Counted from the first letter of the stretch, positions 1 through 10,988 are shown. The stretch is 64,000 nucleotides of DNA from Lentzea waywayandensis (GCF_900115955.1 NZ_FOYL01000013.1:186001-250000), one strand, 5' to 3'. Translations and numbers: made by a program. The notes: a model not told the origin generated them from the letters alone.

Positions 1-471
1 CCCGCGCACCTGGTCTACATCTCGATCGTCGGCTGTCACGAGGTGCCGCTCCCCTATTACAAGCAGAAGCTCGCCGCCGAGCGGGTGATCATCGATTCCG
101 GTGTGCCGCACACGATTCTGCGGGCCACGCAGTTCCACTCGTTGCTGCACAAGATGTTCGAGGGCTCCTCGAAGCTGCCGTTGATGCTCGTGCCGGGGTT
201 CCGCTTCCAGCCGGTCGACGAGGCCGAGGTCGGCCTGGAACTGGCCGCGCTGGCCCAGGCGCCGCCGGCGGGCAAGGCACCCGAGATGGGCGGCCCGGAG
301 ATCCGCGAAGCCGTCGACTTCGCACGGATGTACTTGGCGGCAACGGGAAAGAAGCGCACGCTCGTGCCGTTGAAGGTGCCTGGGGCCACGTACCGCGCCT
401 ACCGCGCGGGCGGGAACCTGACTCCCGGCCGCGCGGTGGGCAAGCGAACGTTCGAGGACTACCTGAGCTGA
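1..471 (+). CDS. NAD(P)H-binding SDR/NmrA-like oxidoreductase, C-terminal part
   Basis: The reading frame is open from base 1, so the gene starts upstream of the window; about 156 residues are present. The first visible residues, HLVYISIVG, followed by PYYKQK and later TILRATQFH, match the strand-helix core of the atypical extended SDR (NmrA-like) family, which binds NAD(P)H in an N-terminal Rossmann fold that lies outside the window. An internal GTG at 43 is possible as a start but would remove the conserved strand, so I treat the gene as truncated by the window edge. Substrate cannot be told. It ends at TGA, ten bases before a hairpin repeat that may act as its terminator. Confidence 0.8.
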   Translation, partial: PAHLVYISIVGCHEVPLPYYKQKLAAERVIIDSGVPHTILRATQFHSLLHKMFEGSSKLPLMLVPGFRFQPVDEAEVGLELAALAQAPPAGKAPEMGGPEIREAVDFARMYLAATGKKRTLVPLKVPGATYRAYRAGGNLTPGRAVGKRTFEDYLS

Positions 472-480
472 CTGCCTCAC

Positions 481-545
481 GTGAGTTCGCGTCGGTCGTC
501 CGGCCGACTTCCCGGCGAACTCACCGCCGTCTGCGGAGCAGCGGC
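481..545. repeat. Intergenic hairpin repeat, copy A
   Basis: GTGAGTTCGC (481-490) pairs with GCGAACTCAC (515-524), with a second internal pairing GTCGG/CCGAC (491-495/504-508). The last 36 bases (510-545) recur exactly at 33242-33277, again right behind a stop codon. It could be a transcription terminator or a dispersed REP-like element; it codes for nothing I recognise. Confidence 0.7.
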
Positions 546-563
546 AATCAAACACAGCGGCCG

Positions 564-761
564 TCAAACACGGATAGAGGCCGGACGCAGGTCCGTCCAG
601 TTCTCCTCGACGTAGGCCAGGCACGCCTCGCGGCTCTCCTCGCCGAACACCGTGGTCCACCCGGCGGGCACCTCCGCGAACACCGGCCACAGCGAGTGCT
701 GCTGCTCTTCGTTGACCAGCACGAAGAAACGGCCTTCCGGGTCCTCGAACGGGTTGGTCAT
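564..761 (-). CDS. mbtH: MbtH-family protein
   Basis: This 65-residue protein matches the MbtH family in length and signature: NPFEDPEGRF at the start, NEEQQHSLWP in the middle and WTDLRP near the end. MbtH proteins bind and activate adenylation domains of nonribosomal peptide synthetases. The ATG at 761 is preceded by AGGAAGGA. It lies 29 bases behind the hydroxylase gene on the same strand, so the two are almost certainly one transcript. No peptide synthetase lies in the window, so the partner enzyme must be encoded elsewhere. Confidence 0.93.
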   Translation of the reverse strand: MTNPFEDPEGRFFVLVNEEQQHSLWPVFAEVPAGWTTVFGEESREACLAYVEENWTDLRPASIRV

Positions 762-790
762 GACAGGTCCTTCCTCACGAACTACTGGAA

Positions 791-2041
791 CTACTTGACT
801 GCCTGGAGCTTCGGTTCTGCCTGCTGCTGGGCGACCCGCCGCAGCACCGAGTCGAGAATCTCGCCGACGCGCACCGCCGTGTTCGACAGCAGCGACGACG
901 TGATGCCGTGCGTGTGTTCGGTGCCGCCCTGGAGGTAGATGCCGCCGCGCAGGCCGTTGTCCGTGACGACGCGGTAGTCGCGGGTCACCTTCAGCCGGCC
1001 GCGCTCGTCGCGTTCGCAGTGGTGAGCGAGGTCGCCGAGCAGCCTGACCGGGTTCGCCGGACGGTAGCCCGTCGCGTAGACGATCACGTCGGCGTCGATC
1101 GGCAGCTGCCCGCCGCCGGCGAGCGACTCGACCACGCACTTGCCGTCGGCGGTCACGTCGGTGAGCTTGGAGGTGTTGTGCAGCAACAACCTCTGCCGGC
1201 CGACGACCTTCTCCCGGTAGACGCGGCGGTACAGCTCCTCGATCAGGTCGCCGTCGACCACGCCGTAGTTCGTGTTGGCGTGGTAGCCCATCAGCTTCTG
1301 CTTGACCTCCTCCGGCGCGGAGTAGAAGTCGTCCACCGCGGCGGGATCGAAGATCCGGTTCGCGAACGAGCTGTCGTCGGCGGGGCTGTAGCCGTAGCGC
1401 GCGAAGACGCCGTGCACCTCCGCCTCGGGGAAGCGGTCGTGGAAGAACGCCACGGCCTCGGCCGCGCTCTGCCCGGCGCCGACCACGACGACCTGGCGCG
1501 GGTTCTTCAGGCTGTCGACGCGGGTGAGCAGGTCCTTGTTGTGCCAGATCCGGTCGCTCGTCTCGATGCCGTCCGGCAGGTTGGCCTCGAGGCCGGTCGC
1601 CAGCACCAGGTTGCGGGCCCTGACCTGCTGCTCGCCGACGGTGAACTCGAAGCCGTCGTCGCAGGTCCGCACCTGCGAGACCTCGGCGCCGTACGACACG
1701 TGGTGCCCGACCTGTTCGGCGGCCCACTCGAAGTAGTCGTGGAACTCCTTGCGCAGCGGGAAGAGGTTCTTGTGGTTGACGAAGTCGATCAACCGCCCGC
1801 GGTCGCGCAGGTAGCACAGAAAGCTGAAACCGCTGGTGGGGTTGCGCAGCGTGACAAGGTCCTTGAGGAAGGACACCTGCATGGTGGCGTCCTCGAGCAG
1901 CATGCCCCGGTGCCAGCCGAACCGCGGCTGCCTCTCGAAGAAGCGGGCCCGGACAGGCAGCGCGTGTTCCTCCACTGCGATCGCGAGAGCGAGGTTGGAC
2001 GGCCCGAACCCAATTCCGGCCAGGTCTAACACCGGTTCCAT
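791..2041 (-). CDS. L-ornithine/L-lysine N-hydroxylase for siderophore biosynthesis
   Basis: The 416-residue product belongs to the flavin N-hydroxylating monooxygenases (SidA/PvdA/IucD). It has the FAD-binding GIGFGPSNLALA at residues 9-20, the NADPH-binding VVVVGAGQSAAE at about 184-195, and the late ATGYRP motif at 323-328. DSSFANRIFDP near 223-233 resembles ornithine-type members more than lysine-type, but I cannot separate them reliably. The enzyme hydroxylates the side-chain amine of a basic amino acid using FAD, NADPH and O2, the first step towards hydroxamate siderophores. Two iron-box-like sequences sit 31-69 bases upstream, and the mbtH gene follows in the same transcript, so iron-repressed expression is expected. 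Confidence 0.93.
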   Translation of the reverse strand: MEPVLDLAGIGFGPSNLALAIAVEEHALPVRARFFERQPRFGWHRGMLLEDATMQVSFLKDLVTLRNPTSGFSFLCYLRDRGRLIDFVNHKNLFPLRKEFHDYFEWAAEQVGHHVSYGAEVSQVRTCDDGFEFTVGEQQVRARNLVLATGLEANLPDGIETSDRIWHNKDLLTRVDSLKNPRQVVVVGAGQSAAEAVAFFHDRFPEAEVHGVFARYGYSPADDSSFANRIFDPAAVDDFYSAPEEVKQKLMGYHANTNYGVVDGDLIEELYRRVYREKVVGRQRLLLHNTSKLTDVTADGKCVVESLAGGGQLPIDADVIVYATGYRPANPVRLLGDLAHHCERDERGRLKVTRDYRVVTDNGLRGGIYLQGGTEHTHGITSSLLSNTAVRVGEILDSVLRRVAQQQAEPKLQAVK

Positions 2042-2071
2042 CGCGATCCTCTCCTGGCACTCTCCAAGGCG

Positions 2072-2110
2072 TAAAGTAACCCTAACTTAACTAAGGTATG
2101 CCTTAGCTAG
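2072..2110 (-). promoter_or_regulatory. Two adjacent iron boxes (DmdR/IdeR-type operators)
   Basis: Read on the minus strand, 2090-2072 is TTAAGTTAGGGTTACTTTA, and 2110-2092 is CTAGCTAAGGCATACCTTA. By eye these match the 19-base actinobacterial iron box TTAGGTTAGGCTAACCTAA at 14 and 13 positions. They lie 20 bases apart just upstream of the hydroxylase start at 2041, an AT-rich island in GC-rich DNA, where an iron-loaded repressor would block transcription. Confidence 0.75.
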
Positions 2111-2126
2111 TACATTCGGACGTGAT

Positions 2127-2753
2127 CTACGCCGCTGGAGCGCCGTTCGACCCCGGCTCGAGGACGATTCGGGCGTTCCTCCTGAGCAACGTGCTCGCGG
2201 TCAGCCCGAACATGTCGTGGAAGCTGTCGCTGAAGTGGCTCGGCGAGGCGAACCCGGCCTCGGCGGACGCCCTGGTCAGATCCGCGCCTCCGGCGGTGGC
2301 CGCCGCGACCTTCAACATCCGCACCCACAACCGGTACCTGCGGAAACTCGTGCCCGTGTGCGCCGAGAAGAGGTGCAGGAACCTCGACGCCGACAGGCTG
2401 AGCTCGGCCGCGACCTGCGGCGCGCTCAGGCAGGGGTGTGCCTGCAGGAGATCCAGCGCGGCCCGGATCCGGTCGTCGGCCAGGTCGGGTTCGAGGTAGA
2501 GGAACAGCATCCGGCCGTCCGACACGACCTGGTGCCGTGTTCTCGCCGGGATGAGGACGCTGCGGACCTCGCGCTCGTCGTCGCCGATGCGGAGCAGGAA
2601 CGGCGCGTCGACGCCGAGCGCGAAGCAGTGCACGGAGCCGGAGTGCGGGTCGAGCTCGAGCGACGGGCCCAGGTAGGCGGCCTGACCGGGCCAGATCCAG
2701 ATCGTGGCCCGCTCGGCGGGGCAGCACGTTTCCGGAAGCGCGGCATCGGTCAC
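2127..2753 (-). CDS. AraC-family transcriptional regulator
   Basis: About 208 residues starting at GTG 2753. The C-terminal hundred residues carry the double helix-turn-helix of the AraC/XylS family: LSAPQVAAELSLSASRFLHL, then FRRYRLWVRMLKV and the second helix-turn-helix ending ASPSHFSDSFHDMFGLTAS. The N-terminal part looks like a small cupin-type sensor (SGSVHCFALGVDAPFLL), but no ligand can be named. It is divergent from the DUF4345 gene with a gap of only a few bases, so both promoters must overlap the opposite gene or be leaderless; control of that neighbour is likely. The frame stays open upstream to 2819, so the start is uncertain. Confidence 0.85.
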   Translation of the reverse strand: MTDAALPETCCPAERATIWIWPGQAAYLGPSLELDPHSGSVHCFALGVDAPFLLRIGDDEREVRSVLIPARTRHQVVSDGRMLFLYLEPDLADDRIRAALDLLQAHPCLSAPQVAAELSLSASRFLHLFSAHTGTSFRRYRLWVRMLKVAAATAGGADLTRASAEAGFASPSHFSDSFHDMFGLTASTLLRRNARIVLEPGSNGAPAA

Positions 2754-2760
2754 GCGCCCG

Positions 2761-3135
2761 ATGATTCCACGTGTGCAGATCACGATCATCGTCGTCGCCG
2801 CGGTGTTCTTCCTCGGCATGGGCCTCTACGCCCTGGTCGCGCCCGCGGCCCTCGCCAGACCGTTCCGCATCCTCGTGAACGCACCGGAGAGCCGGTCCGA
2901 GATTCGCGCGGTCTACGGCGGTTTCGGCCTCGCGATCGCCGCCGTGCTGACCTTCGCCGCGATCGACGACGGCATCCGTCAGGGCGTGGTCGTCACGGTC
3001 GCGGCGGCGCTGGCGGGCATGGCCCTGGGACGGCTCGTCTCTCGGCTCGCCGACGGACCCACGGCGTTCTACCCGATCTGGTTCTACTTCTGGGTGGAGG
3101 CGGTCATGGCCGCGTTGCTGTTCGCCGTCGCCTGA
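2761..3135 (+). CDS. DUF4345-type four-helix membrane protein
   Basis: A 124-residue, very hydrophobic protein with about four membrane segments, beginning ITIIVVAAVFFLGMGLYAL and ending AVMAALLFAVA. The RAVYGGFGLAIA stretch after SEIR is typical of DUF4345 proteins, whose function is unknown. ATG 2761 is preferred; GTG 2773 is also possible. It is transcribed away from the AraC gene and is probably its target. No catalytic residues are evident. Confidence 0.75.
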   Translation: MIPRVQITIIVVAAVFFLGMGLYALVAPAALARPFRILVNAPESRSEIRAVYGGFGLAIAAVLTFAAIDDGIRQGVVVTVAAALAGMALGRLVSRLADGPTAFYPIWFYFWVEAVMAALLFAVA

Positions 3136-3204
3136 GGTGGAACCGGCCCGGTCGCCGTGGGGGCGCAGAAATTCCACGACGACCGAGCCGGGGTTCGGGG
3201 AGAG

Positions 3205-4531
<1,327 letters not shown>

Positions 4532-4539
<8 letters not shown>

Positions 4540-5484
4540 GGACGCCCTCCAGCCAGCACGCCACGCGACGGCGTTCCTCGACGGACTCCAGCGACGGCAT
4601 CCGCTCCGCGCAGACGTCCATCGCGGAAGGGCAGCGCGGGTGGAACGGGCAGCCGGACGGCATCGAACGCAGGTCCGGCGGCGAGCCGGGAATGCCCTTC
4701 AGCTCACGGCGCGGGCCGCGCAGCGCCGGGAACGACCCCAGCAGGCCCTGGCTGTACGGGTGCTTGGCGGCGCGGTAGATCTCGTCCGCCGGTGCCTCCT
4801 CGACCACACGCCCGCCGTACATGATCGCGATGCGGTCCGAGAACTCGACCAGCAGCGAGATGTCGTGGGTGATGAAGACGACCGAGAAGCCGAGCGTCTC
4901 GCGCAGCCGCATCATCTGACCGAGGATCTGCCGCTGCACCACCACGTCCAGCGCGGTCGTCGGCTCGTCCATGATCACGATCTCGGGTTCCAGCGCGAGC
5001 GCCATCGCGATCATCACGCGCTGCCGCATGCCGCCGGAGAGCTGGTGCGGGTACGAGCCCAGCCGGTCGACCGGGATGCCGACCAGCGACAGCAGCTCGC
5101 GGCCCCGCGCGGTCCGCTCCGGACGCTTCATCCGCGGCCGGTGCGTGCGCAGCACGTCGTCGATCTGCGCGCCGACCGAGATCACCGGGTTCAGGGCGTT
5201 CATCGCGCCCTGGAACACGATCGCGATCTCGTTCCACCGCAGCACCTGCAACTGCTTGTCGGTCAGCGACAGCAGGTCCTGACCCTTGAACAGCACCTCG
5301 CCGGACGGCACCTTGCCCGGTACCTGGAGCAGCCTGGTCGCGGCATAGGCCAAAGTGGACTTGCCGCTGCCGCTCTCCCCCGCGAGGCCGAGCACCTCGC
5401 CCGCGTTCAGCGTCAACGAGACGTTGTGCACGGCTCGCAGGTTGCCGTAGTCCACCGAGAGATCGCGGATCTCCAGCACCGGGC

Positions 5485-5488
<4 letters not shown>
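4532..5488 (-). CDS. Opp/Dpp-type ABC importer ATPase (DppD-like)
   Basis: A 318-residue ABC ATPase with Walker A GESGSGKS (37-44), signature LSGGMRQRV (150-158) and Walker B VIMDEP (171-176). The C-terminal extension with a cysteine-containing segment (SGCPFHPRCPSA) is typical of the oligopeptide/dipeptide transporter ATPases. The ATG at 5488 overlaps the stop of the permease gene as ATGA, indicating translational coupling. Together with the second ATPase it would form the nucleotide-binding pair on the inner face of the membrane. Confidence 0.92.
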
Positions 5489-6303
<815 letters not shown>

Positions 6304-6310
6304 CGGAGTC

Positions 6311-7291
6311 TCAGCCCTCCCGCCGCGTGCGCGGGTCCAGCAGCAGGTAGCCGATGTCCGCGAGCAGGTTCGCCACCAGCACCGCCAGTGTGATCACCAG
6401 GAACACTCCCTGCATCAACGGGTAGTCCTTCGCGCCGATGCCCTGGAACAGCACGTAGCCGAGGCCCGGGTAGGAGAACACCATCTCGACCAGCAGGGCG
6501 CCGCCGACGATGAAACCCAGCGACAGCGCGAAACCGGAGATCGACGGCAGCACGGCGTTGCGGGCCGCGTAGGCGAACATGATCCGCTTCTGGGTGAGTC
6601 CCTTGGCCCGTGCGACGAGCACGTAGTCCTCCGCCGTCACGGTCACCATCATGTTGCGCATGCCCAGGATCCAGCCGGCCACCGAGCTCACGATGATCGT
6701 GATGCCGGGCAGCACCGCGTGCTCCAGCATGCTGCCGATGAACTCGCCGGAGAACTCCGGCACCAGCCCCGGCGCGTAGCCGCCGGACGCCGGGAGCAGC
6801 GGCCACGTCACGGAGAACAGCGAGATCGCGATCAGCCCGAGCCAGAAGTACGGGATCGACGACAGGAACGTCGTGATCGGGATCAGGTTGTCCATCCACG
6901 ACCCGCGCTTCCACCCCGCGTAGACGCCCAGCAGGGTGCCGAGCAGGAACGCGATGACCGTGGTGACACCGACCAGCCCGAGCGTCCACGGCATCGACTG
7001 CGAGAGCACGTCGGCGACCGGGGTCGGGAAGAACGTGAACGACAGCCCGAGATCGCCCTGCAGCAGGGAACCCCAGTAGTCGACGTACTGCTCCCAGATC
7101 GACTTGTCGTCGTCCAGCCCGAACAGGATGTACAGCGACGCCATCGCGTCGCTGTTCAGCCGCCCGCCGAGCTTGGTGATCATCGCCTGCACCGGGTCGC
7201 CGGGAAGAAAGCGCGGCAGCAGGAAGTTCGCCGTGATCGCCGCCCACAGGGTGACCAGGTAGAACAGCGCACGGCGGAGCAGGAAGGTCAT
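6311..7291 (-). CDS. Opp/Dpp-type ABC importer permease (DppB-like)
   Basis: A 326-residue permease beginning MTFLLRRALFYLVTL and carrying FLPGDPVQAM, the usual periplasmic-side start of DppB/OppB proteins. Several membrane helices follow, and the LVARAKGLTQKRIMFAYAAR loop is the ATPase-coupling segment. The ATG at 7291 overlaps the stop of the DppF-like ATPase gene by four bases, which fixes the start. It forms the transmembrane channel together with the DppC-like protein. Confidence 0.92.
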   Translation of the reverse strand: MTFLLRRALFYLVTLWAAITANFLLPRFLPGDPVQAMITKLGGRLNSDAMASLYILFGLDDDKSIWEQYVDYWGSLLQGDLGLSFTFFPTPVADVLSQSMPWTLGLVGVTTVIAFLLGTLLGVYAGWKRGSWMDNLIPITTFLSSIPYFWLGLIAISLFSVTWPLLPASGGYAPGLVPEFSGEFIGSMLEHAVLPGITIIVSSVAGWILGMRNMMVTVTAEDYVLVARAKGLTQKRIMFAYAARNAVLPSISGFALSLGFIVGGALLVEMVFSYPGLGYVLFQGIGAKDYPLMQGVFLVITLAVLVANLLADIGYLLLDPRTRREG

Positions 7292-8208
7292 GCCGCCGCC
7301 TCCGCGTACAACCAGCACGCCGCCCAGTGACCGTAGGAGTCGACCTCCGTGCGCGGTGGCGCCTGGGTCCAGCAACGCTCCTGCACCTTCGGGCACCGCG
7401 CGGCGAACTGGCACCCGGTGGAGATCTGCGCGACCTCCTCCAGCGGCGCGTCCAGCGCGAGCACCGACCGTTCCGGGTCGGGCGCGGACTCGATCAGCAG
7501 CTGCGTGTACGGGTGGGCCGGCCGCTGCGTCACGGACTCGCTCTCACCGCCCTCGACGATCTGCCCGCCGTACATCACGAACGTCTCGTCCGCGAAGTAG
7601 CGCGCCGACGCGATGTCGTGCGTGATGTAGAGGACCGCGAGCTTGAGCCGTTCCTTCAGGTCCAGCAACAGGTTCAGCACACCGAGCCGGATGGAGACGT
7701 CCAACATGGACACCGGCTCGTCGGCGAGCAGCACCTCGGGGTGGGCCGCGAGCGCCCGCGCGATCGCGACGCGCTGCCGCTGACCGCCCGACAGCTCGTG
7801 CGGGTACCGCGCGGCGAAGTCGGCGGGCAGGTTCACCCGTTCCAGCAGCTCCTCCACCGTGTCCGGCCGCTTGTGGATCTTCAGCGGCCGGGTCAGGTGG
7901 TAGCGGATCGTGTGGATCGGGTTGAGGGACGCGAAGGGGTCCTGGAACACCATCTGGACCTTGCGCCGGTACTCCCGGACCCTTCGCACCTTCTCGCCGT
8001 CCAGCAGGATCTCGCCTGAGGTGGGTTCCACGAGCCGCGCGAGCAGCTTCGCCACCGTCGACTTGCCCGATCCGGATTCGCCGACGAGGGCGGTCACGCG
8101 CCCGCGGCGCAGGACGATGGAAACGTCCTGCACCGCGCGCACGCGCTTGTAGGTCTTGACCAGACCCTTCGCTTCAAGCGCTGCCTCAAAATCAGACACA
8201 GTACTCAT
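7288..8208 (-). CDS. Opp/Dpp-type ABC importer ATPase (DppF-like)
   Basis: The 306 residues hold Walker A GESGSGKST (43-51), signature LSGGQRQRV (139-147) and Walker B LLADEP (160-165). The C-terminus includes GCQFAARCPKVQERCW, the cysteine-rich tail typical of DppF/OppF. Its ATG directly follows the stop codon of the solute-binding protein gene (TAG then ATG, no gap), so translation is coupled. It supplies one of the two ATP-hydrolysing subunits. Confidence 0.92.
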   Translation of the reverse strand: MSTVSDFEAALEAKGLVKTYKRVRAVQDVSIVLRRGRVTALVGESGSGKSTVAKLLARLVEPTSGEILLDGEKVRRVREYRRKVQMVFQDPFASLNPIHTIRYHLTRPLKIHKRPDTVEELLERVNLPADFAARYPHELSGGQRQRVAIARALAAHPEVLLADEPVSMLDVSIRLGVLNLLLDLKERLKLAVLYITHDIASARYFADETFVMYGGQIVEGGESESVTQRPAHPYTQLLIESAPDPERSVLALDAPLEEVAQISTGCQFAARCPKVQERCWTQAPPRTEVDSYGHWAACWLYAEAAA

Positions 8209-9852
8209 CTAGGATCCCGCAGGCTTCAATTTCATGACGATCTGCAGGGCGTTCGGCAGGGTGGCCTGCGGCGGACCGTACGGGTCCTCCTCGGACGGCC
8301 AGCCGACCCAGTTCTTCGTGCTGTACTCCGCGCCGATCGGACCGGCGGAGGTCGGGATCATCGGCACCTGCTCGACCATGATCTTCTGCAGCACCGCGAG
8401 AGCCTTGGCCCGCGCCGGGTCGTCCGTCGCGTTCGCGTACTCAGCCAGCGCCGCGGTCGCCTCAGGGCTGTTGTAGCGGCCGAAGTTCACCGCCGCCGTC
8501 TGCCCGATCGGCTTGATCTCCGCGGCGTCCATGATGTTCTGGTACATCTCGTACGGCGTCGCACCGGTGTTGGTCCAGCGCAGCGAGCCCTGGAACGCGC
8601 CGTTGGCGAAGTCGGTCGTCCACGCGTCCGCCGTCTGCGTGCGCACGGTCGCCTCGATGCCGATCTTCTTCAGGTCGCCCTTGATGATGTCGAGCACCGT
8701 CAGGTAGTCCGACCAGCCGGACGGGTTCGTGAGCTCGATGGTGACCGGCTTGCCGTCCGGAGCCTTGAGCACGTCGCCCTCCAGCTTGAAGCCGGCCGCG
8801 GTGAGCTTCTGCTTCGCCCCGTCGACGTCGATCTTGAACTTCGCGTCCTTGTACTCCGGCGCGAGGAACGAGTCACCGGCGGGCAACGGCATGCCGGTCT
8901 TCGACTCGAGCTTCGGGAAGAGCTTGGCCTCACCCTTGACGAAGATCGCCTCGCGGTCGATCACGTCGCTCATCGCGGAGCGGAGCGCGGCGTTGTCGAA
9001 CGGCGCGACCGTCGTGTTCAGCCACAGACCGTGGATGCCCAGACCGGCGGGGAACCAGAGCTTGTGGTTCGCCGGGTCCTTGTCGACGTAAAGCTTTTGG
9101 TAGTCCGGGATGAAGACGTACGACCACTGGCTCGCGCCCGACGCCAACGCGGTCGTCTGCGCCGTGTTGTCGTTGTACGAGGTGTACTGGATCTCCGGAA
9201 CCTTGGGCAGTTCCTGCCAGTACTCGGCGCGCCGCGCGATCGTGACGGTCTGCGAGGTGAACGACTTCAGCTCGTACGGACCGGTGCCGACGGGCTTCGG
9301 GTTCGTGTAGGTCGTCGGGTCCGGGACGGTGCTCCAGACGTGCTGCGGAATCACCATCGCGCTGATGACCTTGTTGCGGTTCACGAACTGCGGGCTCGCG
9401 AACGACACCTCGACCTTGTTGTCCGGCGTCGCGGTCGCGGTCTCGACCTTGAGCGAGTCGCGGTTGTTGAGCGCCGGCCACTTCTTGAGGATCTCGTACG
9501 AGAAGGCGACGTCAGCGGCCGTGAGCGGCTTGCCGTCGGACCACTTCACGTTCTCCCGGATCGTGAAGGTGATCTTCTTGTAGTCGGGCGTCCAGTCCCA
9601 CTTGGTGGCGAGCCACGGCACCGGGTCCTGAGCCGGGCGCGTGTTGTTCACGAACGCGAGCGGCTCGTAGATCTGGTAGCGGTAGCCGAGCGAACCTGCC
9701 GCCGACGTGGGCAGGAACGGGTTGTGGTTCTCGGTCAGCGGCCCGTTGGGCATGCCCACGGTCAGCACTCCGGCAGCCTTGGTGGCGCCACCAGAGGAGC
9801 AACCGGTCGCCGCGAGCGCCAGTGCTAGCGCGACGATGACTGTTCTGCGCAT
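8209..9852 (-). CDS. Solute-binding lipoprotein, SBP_bac_5 family
   Basis: A 547-residue extracytoplasmic binding protein. The signal peptide (VIVALALALAATGC) ends in a lipobox with C18 as the lipid anchor. The body matches family 5 binding proteins: GYRYQIYEPLAFVNN, YKKITFTIRENVKWSDG and PLTAADVAFSYEILK. ATG 9852 is chosen because GGGAG lies eight bases ahead; an upstream GTG at 9870 would include that site. Family 5 members mostly bind peptides, but several bind oligosaccharides such as cellobiose. With the co-transcribed GH1 enzyme and LacI control, I infer a sugar ligand. It is the first gene of the operon and sits behind the palindromic operator at 9878-9897. Confidence 0.92.
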   Translation of the reverse strand: MRRTVIVALALALAATGCSSGGATKAAGVLTVGMPNGPLTENHNPFLPTSAAGSLGYRYQIYEPLAFVNNTRPAQDPVPWLATKWDWTPDYKKITFTIRENVKWSDGKPLTAADVAFSYEILKKWPALNNRDSLKVETATATPDNKVEVSFASPQFVNRNKVISAMVIPQHVWSTVPDPTTYTNPKPVGTGPYELKSFTSQTVTIARRAEYWQELPKVPEIQYTSYNDNTAQTTALASGASQWSYVFIPDYQKLYVDKDPANHKLWFPAGLGIHGLWLNTTVAPFDNAALRSAMSDVIDREAIFVKGEAKLFPKLESKTGMPLPAGDSFLAPEYKDAKFKIDVDGAKQKLTAAGFKLEGDVLKAPDGKPVTIELTNPSGWSDYLTVLDIIKGDLKKIGIEATVRTQTADAWTTDFANGAFQGSLRWTNTGATPYEMYQNIMDAAEIKPIGQTAAVNFGRYNSPEATAALAEYANATDDPARAKALAVLQKIMVEQVPMIPTSAGPIGAEYSTKNWVGWPSEEDPYGPPQATLPNALQIVMKLKPAGS

Positions 9853-9877
9853 GGGGGAATCTCCCGACACGACGGAG

Positions 9878-9897
9878 CATGAGAGCGCTCTCTCATG
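9878..9897. promoter_or_regulatory. LacI-type operator of the importer/GH1 operon
   Basis: CATGAGAG, CGCT, CTCTCATG form a 20-base inverted repeat whose core GAGAGCGCTCTC (9881-9892) is a perfect palindrome. It resembles the CebR/CelR cellulose-utilisation operator TGGGAGCGCTCCCA (11 of 14 positions) and lies 26 bases upstream of the binding-protein start. The LacI gene next door is the natural ligand. Confidence 0.8.
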
Positions 9898-9967
9898 CGT
9901 ACGGCGAACTCGCCAGGCCTTTGGCAGGCCCGGCGTGTTCGTTTCAGTTGTGGTGGAGCAGGGTGGG

Positions 9968-10963
9968 TCAGGGCGCGGATTCGCGCACGATCAACGAGGT
10001 CGGCAGCACCAGCGGATGGTCGGGCATCGGCTGTCCCTCGAGCGTGGAGAGCAGCATCCGCGCGGCGGCGGCACCCATCTCCTGCAGCGGCTGGCGGATC
10101 GTCGTCAGCCGAGGTTCGGTGTGTCCCGCGACCGGGACGTCGTCGAAGCCGACCACGGACACGTCGTCGGGGACGACGCGGCCGGCTTCCCGCAGTGCTC
10201 GCAGCACACCGACCGCCGAGAGGTCGTTCTGCGCGAACACGGCGTCGAACGGGATTCCACTCGCGACGAGCTTGTCGACGGCGACTTCACCACCTTCCGT
10301 GGTGAAGTCGCCGTCGACCACGAGGTCCGGGTGCAGCGTCAGGCCCGCTTCCGCCAAAGCGAGCCGGAACCCGTCCAGCCTCGCCTGAGTGCACCCGAAG
10401 TGCGGTGGTCCGGTGACGACGGCGAACCTGCGGCGGCCTGCCGCGACGAGATGCCTGGCGACATCCGCGCCTCCCTGCCGGTTCGTCGTCGTCACCGAAG
10501 GGAACTCCGGATGCGAGCCGCGATCGTCGATCATGACGACCGGCAGGCCCGCCCGGTAGAGCGTGGAGATGTAGTGCAGGGCGTCCGGGGGCTCGACGAC
10601 CAGCAGACCGTCGAAGGCGTTGGCGGACACGTGGTTCGCGAACTGGTTCAGCGACTCGGGGCCGCGGTTCAGCGTGTAGAGCAGAAGGCCGTAGCCGTCG
10701 GCTTCGAGAGTGTCCACAATGCCCTGCAGGACCTCGCCCATCCACGGCCACGTGAGCGACGGCGCGAGCATGGCGACCGTGCGGGTGCGGCCTCGCGCCA
10801 GACCGACGGCACGCGCGCTGGGGACGTAGCCGATCTCGTCGATGACCTTGCGAACCCGCTGCGCGGTGGAGGCGTCCACGTCCGGCTTGCCGTTCAGCAC
10901 ACGTGACACGGTCGCTTTGGACACCTGGGCGCGTTGGGCGACCTCTGCGATCGTGACACGCAT
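9968..10963 (-). CDS. LacI-family sugar-responsive repressor
   Basis: 331 residues. The N-terminal helix-turn-helix MRVTIAEVAQRAQVSKATVS, followed by SRVLNGKPDVDAST, is standard for LacI/GalR, and the rest is a periplasmic-binding-protein-like sensor domain (TVAMLAPSLTWPWMGEVL through DDVSVVGFDDVPVAGHTEP). It lies upstream of the binding-protein gene on the same strand, separated by 115 bases containing the palindromic operator. By analogy to CebR/CelR it should repress the importer and beta-glucosidase until a small glucoside binds. The effector is inferred, not seen. Confidence 0.92.
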   Translation of the reverse strand: MRVTIAEVAQRAQVSKATVSRVLNGKPDVDASTAQRVRKVIDEIGYVPSARAVGLARGRTRTVAMLAPSLTWPWMGEVLQGIVDTLEADGYGLLLYTLNRGPESLNQFANHVSANAFDGLLVVEPPDALHYISTLYRAGLPVVMIDDRGSHPEFPSVTTTNRQGGADVARHLVAAGRRRFAVVTGPPHFGCTQARLDGFRLALAEAGLTLHPDLVVDGDFTTEGGEVAVDKLVASGIPFDAVFAQNDLSAVGVLRALREAGRVVPDDVSVVGFDDVPVAGHTEPRLTTIRQPLQEMGAAAARMLLSTLEGQPMPDHPLVLPTSLIVRESAP

Positions 10964-10988
10964 GCCGAACTTCCTTCCGCCGCCTCCT

